Assembly (NCBI GenBank): GCA_016342685.1
Contig: JAEINU010000012.1
Coordinates: 1 to 64,000, forward strand
From: Bacteroidales bacterium
GTDB taxonomy: Bacteria > Bacteroidota > Bacteroidia > Bacteroidales > UBA12077
DNA: 64,000 bases
Direction: 5' to 3'
Part shown: positions 50,385 to 57,575 of the stretch, one piece after another
How the letters are laid out: the number at the start of each line of letters is the position of its first letter
Position numbering within the stretch: the stretch's first letter is position 1
The notes under the pieces: model-generated
What the model saw: only the letters and a program-made list of their open reading frames with translations
The model's database searches: none
What the model was told of the DNA's origin: nothing
Position numbers and translations under genes: made by a program

Positions 50385-50615
50385 ATGGAAATAAAAGAAA
50401 CATTAGACTGCAAAGGGCTTTCATGCCCAATGCCAATGATGAAATTGGCTAAAACAATTAAAGGATTAAACTCAGGAGAAGTACTTGAAATGATTGGAAC
50501 TGATCCTGGAACAAAGTCAGATCTCCCAAAATGGTGCGAGAAAACAGGAAATGCCTTAGTTGAAGAAGGTGAAGTTGAAGCAGGTGTTTTCAGATTTTTA
50601 ATCCAGAAAAAATAG
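50385..50615 (+). CDS. tusA: TusA-family sulfur carrier protein (first copy)
   Basis: The 76-residue product has the TusA/SirA fold with the sulfur-carrying Cys14 in the signature LDCKGLSCPMPMMKLAKTI and a second cysteine (Cys9) five residues before it. TusA proteins carry sulfur as a protein persulfide between sulfurtransferases. It is the first gene of the long sulfur operon and sits ten bases before a YeeE/YedE-type transporter, a pairing well known from thiosulfate or sulfur uptake systems. It likely accepts sulfur brought in by that transporter. TusA in tRNA thiolation is an alternative, but no other thiolation gene is nearby. Confidence 0.9.
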   Translation: MEIKETLDCKGLSCPMPMMKLAKTIKGLNSGEVLEMIGTDPGTKSDLPKWCEKTGNALVEEGEVEAGVFRFLIQKK

Positions 50616-50624
50616 GAGGTTAAA

Positions 50625-51839
50625 ATGGCTGATCAAAAAAAAGAGCCAGGTATTCTTCAGGAGCTATTTAATACTTTTTTTGCTAAGCACTGGCCAGTAT
50701 GGGTTGGTGGTGTAACTCTGGGATTATTAAACATTTTACTATTTACAGTAAAGAGTCCTTGGGGAGCAAGTGGTGGAATAAATAATTGGGGCGAAAATAT
50801 TTTTAAACTGATGGGTATTTCTGCGTTTGAGAATGCAGCTCCAACAGGAACAAGCTTATATGGAATGCTTTGCTTGCTAATTATATTAGGTTCGTTTGCA
50901 GGTGCATTGTTTTCCAAAGAATTTGCACTAAGAATTCCCCCAAAAGGAGAACTAGTAAAAGGTTTTATTGGCGGAGCGCTTATGGCTATTGGAGCAACAT
51001 TAGGCTTAGGATGTACAATTGGTTCATTCTTTAGTGGTGTCCCTGCATTATCTGGAGGAGCAATAATCTTTACAATTGGATTATTTGCAGGAACCATAAT
51101 AGCTTTAAAATATTTAATCTGGGAAATGGAAAAATTCCCAAGCTTTAGCTCAGGTAAAAGCTTTACATTTCTTGCTGCATCAGAGAAAAAAGGGCAATGG
51201 CAAATCTGGTTAGGCTGGATTGTTTCAATCGGAACGTTCATTTTAGCTTATAGAGTTGCCGGTACAAATGGTGTTTTAGCGTGGTTTATAATCTCTGGAT
51301 TATTAATGGGACTAATTTGTCAAAGATCTCGATTTTGCATAGTAAAAGCATTTAGAGACCCATTTATGACGGGCGAAAGCGATGGTTCAGTTGGTGTTAT
51401 GGCTGGATTATTAATAGGCCTTATTGGATTTACAGCAATCAAATTCTTCGGAATTGGTGCTGGCGAAACATCAATCCGTGCCAGAGAAATGTCATGGGTT
51501 TTTGGACAATTCTGGTTACGTGGACTTTTGGGTGGTTTTATTTTTGGGTTAGGAATGACTGTTGCCGGTGGTTGCGCTGTAGGTACATTATGGCGAGTTG
51601 GCGAAGGTCAAGTAAAACTATGGATGGCAGCTTTAGGATTTTTATTAATATCTCCTATCTCAAAGCATTACATCGTTCCTTCAATTGTTGAAGCCCTTCC
51701 ATTTACAACAAAATTTAAAAGTTATTTACCCGATTATTTTGGTTATGCCGGTGCAGTTCTAATTGTACTTGCCATAATTCTAATTTGGTATGTATTTGTT
51801 AAATGGAACGAACGTACAGGAAAATTCAGTGCTTTTTAA
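50625..51839 (+). CDS. YeeE/YedE-family sulfur-compound transporter
   Basis: The 404-residue integral membrane protein has about nine to ten helices in two related halves. It keeps the conserved cysteines of the YeeE/YedE (TsuA) family: LGLGCTIGSFFSG near 130, CQRSRFCIVKAFRDP near 230 and VAGGCAVGTLWRVGEG near 310. Family members import thiosulfate or related sulfur species by passing them along cysteines. It follows TusA by ten bases. In this operon it is the predicted inner-membrane entry point for sulfur released by the periplasmic rhodaneses. Selenium species are a less likely cargo. Confidence 0.9.
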   Translation: MADQKKEPGILQELFNTFFAKHWPVWVGGVTLGLLNILLFTVKSPWGASGGINNWGENIFKLMGISAFENAAPTGTSLYGMLCLLIILGSFAGALFSKEFALRIPPKGELVKGFIGGALMAIGATLGLGCTIGSFFSGVPALSGGAIIFTIGLFAGTIIALKYLIWEMEKFPSFSSGKSFTFLAASEKKGQWQIWLGWIVSIGTFILAYRVAGTNGVLAWFIISGLLMGLICQRSRFCIVKAFRDPFMTGESDGSVGVMAGLLIGLIGFTAIKFFGIGAGETSIRAREMSWVFGQFWLRGLLGGFIFGLGMTVAGGCAVGTLWRVGEGQVKLWMAALGFLLISPISKHYIVPSIVEALPFTTKFKSYLPDYFGYAGAVLIVLAIILIWYVFVKWNERTGKFSAF

Positions 51840-51864
51840 TCATGATAAATTATTGAACTGTAAA

Positions 51865-52350
51865 ATGAAAAAAATGAAATTCAATATATCAATTTTAGCA
51901 CTACTTATTATAATTTTCTCTTCGTGCACAGCCATTTATGAAGACGGTAAAGATATTGTAAGTGTTGTTAAATCGGAAATAAATGAAGTATCGGTTGATA
52001 CTTTAAAATCAATGATAGAAAAAGGAGAAGAATTTCTATTATTAGATATACGTCAACCTGCAGACTATGAAACTGGCAACATTCCTGGTTCATTTTCAAT
52101 CCCTCGTGGTGAATTAGAATTCTTAATTCTTGATGAATATTTCTGGGAAGAACAATTCATGTACACCCCTCTTAAAACCGATAAAATTATTGTGTATTGC
52201 ACATCTGGCAATCGTGCAACGCTTGCTACGCAATCACTTATGAAATTAGGTTTCGAAAATGTTTCAAACCTAGAAGGCGGATGGACAGCTTTTGCTGGAG
52301 AAAATCCAGTTGCCGAAATGCAACCTGAATCAGGTGGTTGCGGTGGATGA
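51865..52350 (+). CDS. Rhodanese-domain lipoprotein with C-terminal Cys tail
   Basis: A start at 51865 (MKKMKFNISILALLIIIFSS, then C) gives a 161-residue lipoprotein. The longer frame from 51790 overlaps the transporter and is rejected. The single rhodanese domain (about 40-150) has LLDIRQPADYETGNIPGSFS and the active loop VYCTSGNRATLATQS with the catalytic Cys. The protein ends in SGGCGG, a flexible Gly/Cys tail found again in the lipoprotein at 55275-55778. The tail cysteine could be a second persulfide site. It lies 25 bases after the YeeE gene and should be anchored in the periplasm or at the outer membrane. Confidence 0.85.
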   Translation: MKKMKFNISILALLIIIFSSCTAIYEDGKDIVSVVKSEINEVSVDTLKSMIEKGEEFLLLDIRQPADYETGNIPGSFSIPRGELEFLILDEYFWEEQFMYTPLKTDKIIVYCTSGNRATLATQSLMKLGFENVSNLEGGWTAFAGENPVAEMQPESGGCGG

Positions 52351-52383
52351 TAATTCTTTAATACTAACTAAATAAATACAACT

Positions 52384-53349
52384 ATGAAAAAGTTTTTAAA
52401 ATTTGCATTTTTATTTTTATTGATTCCTGCGTTTGTTTTAACTTCTTGTAAAGATGATGGTGATGATCCAATTCCAGAACGTCAAACAGATACAGAATTT
52501 CAAACATTAGTTACATATTTACAAACTAGCGACCTTGATTTGAATAATATTTTAACTGCATGGAACATTTCTGCAGCAGATTTAAATACAGGTTTAGCAA
52601 ATTACTATGTAATCGATATTAGATCAGCAGAATCTTATAATGCAGGTCACATTAATGGAGCAATCAATTCTACTTTAGCTGGAATCTTAACAGCAGCTGA
52701 TGGTTTAGACGACAAGCCTATCGTTGTTGCTTGTTATAGCGGACAAACTGCAGGTCATGCTGTAGCTGCATTAAGATTAAGTGGTTATGCTGATGCTAAA
52801 GTATTATTATGGGGAATGAGCGGATGGCATACTACATTAGATTCTTGGAGTGGTGCTTGTAACACTATTTCTAGTGCAAACTGGACTTCGTCTCCAGGTT
52901 CAATTGTTGAACATACAACTGAATTTGCAGATCCTGATATTACTGAAACAGGTACTGGAGCTGAAATATTAGCTGCAAGAGTTACTTCATTATTAAACGG
53001 AAGTTTAAGAGGTGTTGCAGGTGCTGATGTATTAGCTGCTCCTGGATCATATTTTATTAATAATTACTGGGCTGCTGAAGATGTTGCTACATACGGAAAC
53101 ATTTCTGGTGCTCACAGAATTAATCCATTAACATTAGCTGGTGGAGAATATAAGAACTTAGATCCTTCTAAAGATATCGTTACATATTGCTGGACTGGTC
53201 AAACATCTTCTGTTATAACTGCTTACTTATATATTTTAGGTTATAACTCTCATAGTTTAAAGAATGGTTCTAACAGTATGATTTATGATAATCTTACTGC
53301 TCATAAATGGAATGCTTCTTCAATCTCTGATTTAACTTTAGTACAATAA
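52384..53349 (+). CDS. Tandem rhodanese-domain lipoprotein
   Basis: The 321-residue product has a lipoprotein signal (IPAFVLTSCKDDGDD; lipid on the Cys near 22). The first rhodanese domain (about 35-160) has YVIDIRSAESYNAGHINGAI and active loop ACYSGQTAGHAVAAL. The second (about 200-320) has active loop YCWTGQTSSVITAYL. Both keep the catalytic Cys, so both may transfer sulfur. CxxGQT loops are typical of exported rhodaneses. It is followed by a strong terminator and then by the porin gene, so its expression may exceed that of the genes after it. Confidence 0.87.
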   Translation: MKKFLKFAFLFLLIPAFVLTSCKDDGDDPIPERQTDTEFQTLVTYLQTSDLDLNNILTAWNISAADLNTGLANYYVIDIRSAESYNAGHINGAINSTLAGILTAADGLDDKPIVVACYSGQTAGHAVAALRLSGYADAKVLLWGMSGWHTTLDSWSGACNTISSANWTSSPGSIVEHTTEFADPDITETGTGAEILAARVTSLLNGSLRGVAGADVLAAPGSYFINNYWAAEDVATYGNISGAHRINPLTLAGGEYKNLDPSKDIVTYCWTGQTSSVITAYLYILGYNSHSLKNGSNSMIYDNLTAHKWNASSISDLTLVQ

Positions 53350-53355
53350 AAATAT

Positions 53356-53389
53356 AAAAGCTTGGGTAGTATACACTACCCAAGCTTTT
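53356..53389 (+). terminator. Terminator inside the sulfur gene cluster
   Basis: A perfect 15-base stem (53356-53370 with 53375-53389, core AGCTTGGGTAGT) with a 4-base loop is followed by AATC, so the T run is short (four T). It may act as a partial terminator or as an mRNA-stabilising hairpin between the rhodanese and porin genes. Confidence 0.7.
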
Positions 53390-53407
53390 AATCAAAAAAT
53401 AGTAAAA

Positions 53408-54445
53408 ATGACATTTAAAAAATCTCTTTCAACAATAGTACTTACCTTATCAGTAGCATTTATGTCAATGAATTTGGCAAATGCACAAGGTTGTATGGAA
53501 GCTTCTTCAGACGAAGGAGTAAGTATAAAAGGATATATTCAGCCTCAATGGGAATATTATCAAACAACAGACGGTAAAGATGCAAACAGCTTCACATTTA
53601 ATCGTGCTAGAATAGCTGCTTTAGGAAACATTCCTTACGATGTAAGTTATTTTGTAATGATGGATCTTTCTAAATTCAAAGGTGGACCTGAGTTAATAGA
53701 TGCATTTGTAACTTATAATAGATTTGATTGGGCTAAAATAACATTTGGTCAATTTAAATCACCATTAAGTTTAGAACAAAACACGGCGTGCCAAGGACTA
53801 CATACAATTTACAGATCAAAAGCGGTAGATGAACTTGCCGGTCCTCAACGCGACATAGGAGCAATGATTTTTGGAGGAAAAGCGGATTCCAAATTCCACT
53901 ACTATTTAGCAGTTATGAACGACTATGCTAGAGGTTTTGAAGATGAAAATAATGGGAAAAGTCTTAAAGGTAGATTAACATATTCTCCTTTAGATTTTCT
54001 TCAGATAGGTGGAAGTTTTGCGTATGGTGAAACCGGTGTTGAATCAGATAACGAAAAAACTCGTTTAGGCGGCGAACTTCAATTAACATTTGGAAATTTC
54101 TTATTCCAAAGTGAATATTTATGGGCAGATGATACCGGAAATTACACAACAGGTGGTGGATGCGATGGAACACCTATTGAATTTCACACAGGTGGTGTAA
54201 CAAGAAATGGATATTATGCTCAAGCAATGTATATGACATCTTGGAATCTTCAACCAGTAGTTAAATTAGAATCATTTGATTCTAATGTAGATATCGATGA
54301 TAACTCTGAAACTATTTTGACATTTGGTGTTAATTACTTTTTAAATGAATGGACAAGAATACAAGCCAATTACAGATATAAAGCAGAACAATTATTAGAA
54401 ATACCTAATGATCAATTTGTATTACAAGTTCAAGTAAAATTTTAA
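53408..54445 (+). CDS. Outer-membrane porin (OprP/OprO-like beta-barrel)
   Basis: The 345-residue product has a signal peptide (about 1-26, ending MNLANAQ) and alternating beta-strands of a 16-stranded-type porin. Phosphate-selective porin style motifs appear: GYIQPQWEYYQTTDG near 42, FTFNRARIAALGNIPYDVSY near 60, WAKITFGQFKSPLSLEQN near 112. The last strand ends in VLQVQVKF, with a C-terminal Phe as needed for BAM insertion. It is flanked by rhodanese genes, so it probably admits anionic sulfur species (thiosulfate, polysulfide, polythionate) or another oxyanion. The specificity is inference. Confidence 0.85.
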   Translation: MTFKKSLSTIVLTLSVAFMSMNLANAQGCMEASSDEGVSIKGYIQPQWEYYQTTDGKDANSFTFNRARIAALGNIPYDVSYFVMMDLSKFKGGPELIDAFVTYNRFDWAKITFGQFKSPLSLEQNTACQGLHTIYRSKAVDELAGPQRDIGAMIFGGKADSKFHYYLAVMNDYARGFEDENNGKSLKGRLTYSPLDFLQIGGSFAYGETGVESDNEKTRLGGELQLTFGNFLFQSEYLWADDTGNYTTGGGCDGTPIEFHTGGVTRNGYYAQAMYMTSWNLQPVVKLESFDSNVDIDDNSETILTFGVNYFLNEWTRIQANYRYKAEQLLEIPNDQFVLQVQVKF

Positions 54446-54457
54446 AACCGACAAATC

Positions 54458-55267
54458 ATGAAAATAAAAAATATACTTTCTAGCTTTCTTTTAGTGGTAA
54501 TATTTGCTAATATTTCATTAGCTCAAGATATTATTTCTGCTGCAGAGGCAAAGAAACTACTTAATAGTAAAACCACTGTTTTAGTTTCAGCAAGAAAAGT
54601 TACAGATTACGCAAAAGTTCACATTAAGAATGCGGTTAATATTAGTGTAACCGATTTAGCGAGCACAACAGAACCAAAGGGAATTATTAAATCCCCTACT
54701 GAATTAGCGACAATACTAGGAGAAAAAGGTATAAATCCTGCTAAAAAAGTTATCATCTACGATAGTGGATCAAACAAAAGTGCTGGAAGATTGTACTGGA
54801 CTCTTAAATATCTTGGTTTTAATGATGTAAAAATTCTTGATGGTCACATGAAAGCATGGAGAACAGCCAGAGGACCAGTAACAGGAGCTGCAACAAAAAC
54901 AGTTGCTACACCTTTCACCCCAAAAGTAAATTCTAAAGTTTTTGCAGATAAAGCTTATGTAAAATCTAAATTAAATTCAGCTGCTATTATTGATGTTCGA
55001 GACGATACTGAATGGGGTGCAGGACATATCCAGAATGCTAAGCATCTTGAGTTCAAAAATGTTTTAACAGATGGTGGCAAATTAAAGTCAAAAGCTGAAT
55101 TGGAAGCATTATTTAATGCAACAGGAATCACAAAAAACAAAGAGGTTATTCTTTATTGTGCAACTAGTGTTCGTGCTGGTGTTGTATTTCTTGCATTATC
55201 ATCAATCCTTGAATATCCAAACGTTAAGGTATATGATGGCGCATACAACGAATGGAAATTAAACTAA
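54458..55267 (+). CDS. Exported thiosulfate/3-mercaptopyruvate sulfurtransferase-like protein
   Basis: The 269-residue product has a cleavable signal peptide (about 1-23, ending NISLAQD) and two rhodanese domains. The first (about 25-140) carries Asp in place of Cys (IIYDSGSNKSAGRLYW), as is normal for the inactive half of this family. The second (about 150-269) has the substrate-binding IIDVRDDTEWGAGHIQNA and active-site loop LYCATSVRAG. It is a soluble periplasmic enzyme, unlike its lipoprotein neighbours. It starts 12 bases after the porin stop and ends seven bases before the next gene. It likely moves sulfane sulfur from thiosulfate or polysulfide to periplasmic acceptors. Confidence 0.88.
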   Translation: MKIKNILSSFLLVVIFANISLAQDIISAAEAKKLLNSKTTVLVSARKVTDYAKVHIKNAVNISVTDLASTTEPKGIIKSPTELATILGEKGINPAKKVIIYDSGSNKSAGRLYWTLKYLGFNDVKILDGHMKAWRTARGPVTGAATKTVATPFTPKVNSKVFADKAYVKSKLNSAAIIDVRDDTEWGAGHIQNAKHLEFKNVLTDGGKLKSKAELEALFNATGITKNKEVILYCATSVRAGVVFLALSSILEYPNVKVYDGAYNEWKLN

Positions 55268-55274
55268 AATAATT

Positions 55275-55778
55275 ATGAAATTCATAAAATTTATTGTTCC
55301 TACGATACTTTCAGTTACACTGCTTTTAAGTTGTGTACAAAGAGATACTACAGTATATGAAAGTACCGATGCGATGGTTACTACGGTAAAAGCAGAAATT
55401 AAAACCATGAGTATGGAAGATTTAAAAACTTTAATTGATAATCATTCCGAAATTCAAATTATTGATTGTCGCGAAGATTATGATTTCATACTTGGTCATA
55501 TTACAGGTTCAATTCATATCCCAAGAGGCTTGCTCGAATTTTCGAGTAAAATATCTAACCGAAGACTCAAAACTTTAGTAATTGGAAATGAAATGGGAAG
55601 CGGAGCATTAGCTGTTCAATCATTAGAGTTATTAAAATACTCAGATTCCTATTTACTAGATTTTTCTTGGTTCGATTGGGAAGAAACTTATCCAGATTTA
55701 GTAGATCAAGGAATGGGAGAATCGGTTTCTGCTGAACCAGCAAAGAAAGAATCATCAGGTGGTGGTTGTGGCGACTAA
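55275..55778 (+). CDS. Degenerate rhodanese-domain lipoprotein with C-terminal Cys tail
   Basis: The 167-residue product has a lipoprotein signal (TILSVTLLLSCVQRD). The rhodanese domain (about 40-145) resembles the protein at 51865 (QIIDCREDYDFILGHITGSI; HIPRGLLEF). The active loop is lost: LVIGNEMGSGALAVQSL has no cysteine where CxxGxR is expected. The protein ends SSGGGCGD, like the SGGCGG tail of its relative. It may have become a sulfur-binding or docking protein that uses the tail Cys or the Cys in IIDCRE instead of a classic active site. It sits seven bases after the sulfurtransferase gene. Confidence 0.8.
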   Translation: MKFIKFIVPTILSVTLLLSCVQRDTTVYESTDAMVTTVKAEIKTMSMEDLKTLIDNHSEIQIIDCREDYDFILGHITGSIHIPRGLLEFSSKISNRRLKTLVIGNEMGSGALAVQSLELLKYSDSYLLDFSWFDWEETYPDLVDQGMGESVSAEPAKKESSGGGCGD

Positions 55779-55803
55779 TAGTTAATCTTAAAAGCAAAAC
55801 GAA

Positions 55804-56217
55804 ATGGCAAAAATGACAGTAGGCTTAAGCACTTCAAGCATTGACAAACTAACAAGCGTTGGAGTAATACTTAGTGGTGCAGCTGCCGATGATATGGAAG
55901 TGGATCTGTTTGTTCTGGTAAATGCTGGTCACGCATTTCTAAAAAACAAAGCGGAGAACATCTCAGCAATGAGTGAGGACATTCAAACATCAGAAGAATT
56001 TAAGGCTTCTCTTGAAAAAGTATCTTCACCATCGTGGTTAGAATTCTTTGAAATGGCTAAAGAACTAACCGAAGTAAAAATTCACATTTGCTCACTTGCC
56101 GGTAAAATTGCTGGTGGAGAAAAAATGGAAGATTTCATCGATATTGTTGATGACATTTGTGGAATTGGTGAATATATTGAATCAATCCAAAATACAGATA
56201 TCAACATATTTATATAA
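55804..56217 (+). CDS. DsrE-family sulfur carrier (first)
   Basis: The 137-residue cytoplasmic protein shows the DsrE fold pattern (TVGLSTSSIDKLTSVGVILS, then AADDMEVDLFVLVNAGHAF). A conserved cysteine lies in VKIHICSLAGKIAGG and a second in DICGIGEYI near the C-terminus. DsrE proteins accept and pass persulfide sulfur to or from TusA. It differs from the next DsrE-type protein by lacking the N-terminal helical extension. It ends 50 bases before a predicted internal promoter region. Partner choice between the two TusA copies cannot be told from sequence. Confidence 0.83.
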   Translation: MAKMTVGLSTSSIDKLTSVGVILSGAAADDMEVDLFVLVNAGHAFLKNKAENISAMSEDIQTSEEFKASLEKVSSPSWLEFFEMAKELTEVKIHICSLAGKIAGGEKMEDFIDIVDDICGIGEYIESIQNTDINIFI

Positions 56218-56266
56218 TTAACATGTTTTATAATATAAAATATATAAACTTATGTATGTAGACATG

Positions 56267-56299
56267 TTTGTGGTATTATGATATAAAGATCTACTTTTG
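56267..56299 (+). promoter_or_regulatory. Internal promoter of the TusA/Qmo-like half of the cluster
   Basis: TTTG at 56267-56270 and TACTTTTG at 56292-56299 are 21 bases apart, fitting the Bacteroidota -33/-7 pattern. The start would be near 56306, 37 bases before the ATG at 56343. Two copies of ACATGTTT (56221 and 56263), 42 bases or about four helical turns apart, lie just upstream and may be regulator sites. Confidence 0.6.
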
Positions 56300-56342
56300 T
56301 GGAATTAATTTTAATATCATTAACCCTTAATATCACTGACAT

Positions 56343-56888
56343 ATGGATTCTGAGTTTAAAAAACAATTTCTTGATTTACAAAACAAGGTTAACAACCTCG
56401 AAAAAGGTACTAAAGATCAAATGAGCATGGTCGTTTTTTCTGGCGATCTCGACAAACTACTTGCTGCATTAATTATGGCTACAGGAGCCACAGCAATGGA
56501 TACTGAGGTAAAATTATTTTTCACTTTTTGGGCAACAGCCGCTTTACGCGACAAGAACAAAAAAGTAAAAGGGAAGAATTTGATTTCTAAATTATTTGGA
56601 GCTATGCTGCCCAAAGGAAGTACAAAAGTAAAATTATCACAAATGAACATGATGGGAATGGGAACATCCATGATGAAAAAATTGATGAAAAAGAATAATG
56701 TTGCTTCATTAGAAGATATGTTTAAAATGGCCGGCGAACTTGGTGTGCAAATTAATATTTGCGAAATGTCCATGGAGCTAATGGGTTTAAAGAAAGAAGA
56801 AATGATCGATTATCCAAACCTAAACATTTGTGGAGTAGCAACATTTTTAGTTGATGCAGAAGAAAGTAAAGTTCAATTATTTATTTAA
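56343..56888 (+). CDS. DsrE/DrsE-like sulfur carrier (second, DsrE2-type)
   Basis: The 181-residue protein starts with a predicted coiled coil (about 4-25) followed by a DsrE/DsrF/DrsH-like domain. The motifs DLDKLLAALIMATGATAMDT and VKLFFTFWATAAL are typical of the DsrE2 group, with NICEMSMELMG and NLNICGVATFLVDA giving two cysteines in the C-terminal half. The segment MNMMGMGTSMMKKLMKKNN is strikingly methionine-rich. DsrE2 proteins accompany TusA and rhodanese in sulfur-oxidising and sulfur-reducing organisms. It is the first gene after the internal promoter and is followed by TusA 12 bases on. It may be membrane-associated. Confidence 0.85.
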   Translation: MDSEFKKQFLDLQNKVNNLEKGTKDQMSMVVFSGDLDKLLAALIMATGATAMDTEVKLFFTFWATAALRDKNKKVKGKNLISKLFGAMLPKGSTKVKLSQMNMMGMGTSMMKKLMKKNNVASLEDMFKMAGELGVQINICEMSMELMGLKKEEMIDYPNLNICGVATFLVDAEESKVQLFI

Positions 56889-56900
56889 AAATAAAATATC

Positions 56901-57152
56901 ATGACAACAGAAGAATTACAAGCAATAAATGTAGACAAATCAGTTGACGCAAGAGGTACTGCATGTCCAGGACCACTTTTAGCTGCTAAAAAAGCAATTG
57001 GTGAAATTACTTCAGGACAAATAATGGAAGTTCTTTCAGCAGATGAAGGTACTAAAAAAGATATTCCAAAGTGGGCTACTAAAAAAGGTCACGAATACCT
57101 AGGTACAGTTGAAGATTCAGGATATTACAAAATTTACATGAAGAAAGGTTAG
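56901..57152 (+). CDS. tusA: TusA-family sulfur carrier protein (second copy)
   Basis: The 83-residue product has the TusA signature VDARGTACPGPLLAAKKAIG with the sulfur-carrying Cys near residue 20, and the downstream GTKKDIPKWATKKGHEYLG. The first TusA (50385) has the same DPGTKSDLPKW-type motif, so both belong to one subfamily linked to dissimilatory sulfur metabolism. It is placed between the DsrE2-type gene and the MvhD/HdrA-type genes (six bases to the next), which suggests that it is the direct sulfur donor or acceptor of the Qmo-like complex. Confidence 0.9.
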   Translation: MTTEELQAINVDKSVDARGTACPGPLLAAKKAIGEITSGQIMEVLSADEGTKKDIPKWATKKGHEYLGTVEDSGYYKIYMKKG

Positions 57153-57157
57153 TATTC

Positions 57158-57559
57158 ATGGAAAAATTAGATAATCCAAAAATTCTGGTTTTTTCAACGG
57201 AGAAAATTTCCGACCCCGCTATAGATATGGCGGGGCTCCTAAAAAAGCACTATCCTGCTACAGTATATACTGTGAACGTCCCTTGTTCCAGTGCCGTAAA
57301 ACCAAAGTGGATTTTACATGCATTCGATAAAGGTTTCGATGGCGTATTTATAGCGGCCGATGGAACAGATTGCTCATACAGTGATACCTGTTCGGAAAAA
57401 ACCTCTGAAATTGTAAAAACCACACACGAAATAATGCGAGAGAAAAACATTGATCCTGCTCGATTAAAAATGGCAGCCATTTGTTCTGTTTGTGCAGAAG
57501 CTTTTGTTAAGCACATGAAATCTTTCCATTCTCATTTATTAGAAGCTAAAGGAAATTAA
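57158..57559 (+). CDS. MvhD/FlpD-like electron-transfer protein
   Basis: The 133-residue product matches the MvhD (hydrogenase iron-sulfur subunit) fold. ILVFSTEKISDPAIDMAGLL, VPCSSAVKPKWILHAFDKGF, DGVFIAADGTDCSYSD and ICSVCAEAFVKHMKSF follow the family order. In canonical MvhD the N-terminal strand ends in CCNWC to bind a [2Fe-2S] cluster; here it reads FSTEKI, so those cysteines are missing. The remaining cysteines (about 43, 71, 76, 107, 110) are mostly kept. In sulfate reducers this domain is fused to QmoB; here it is a separate gene next to an HdrA-like gene. It likely connects the flavoproteins to another electron carrier. Confidence 0.75.
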   Translation: MEKLDNPKILVFSTEKISDPAIDMAGLLKKHYPATVYTVNVPCSSAVKPKWILHAFDKGFDGVFIAADGTDCSYSDTCSEKTSEIVKTTHEIMREKNIDPARLKMAAICSVCAEAFVKHMKSFHSHLLEAKGN

Positions 57560-57575
57560 TTTTAAATAACTCAAT

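Noticed and set aside
54458-55267. Asp instead of Cys in the first rhodanese domain (YDSGSN) as a sign of decay
   Set aside because: In tandem-domain sulfurtransferases of the SseA/TST family the N-terminal domain is normally inactive and often has Asp there; the second domain keeps its Cys.
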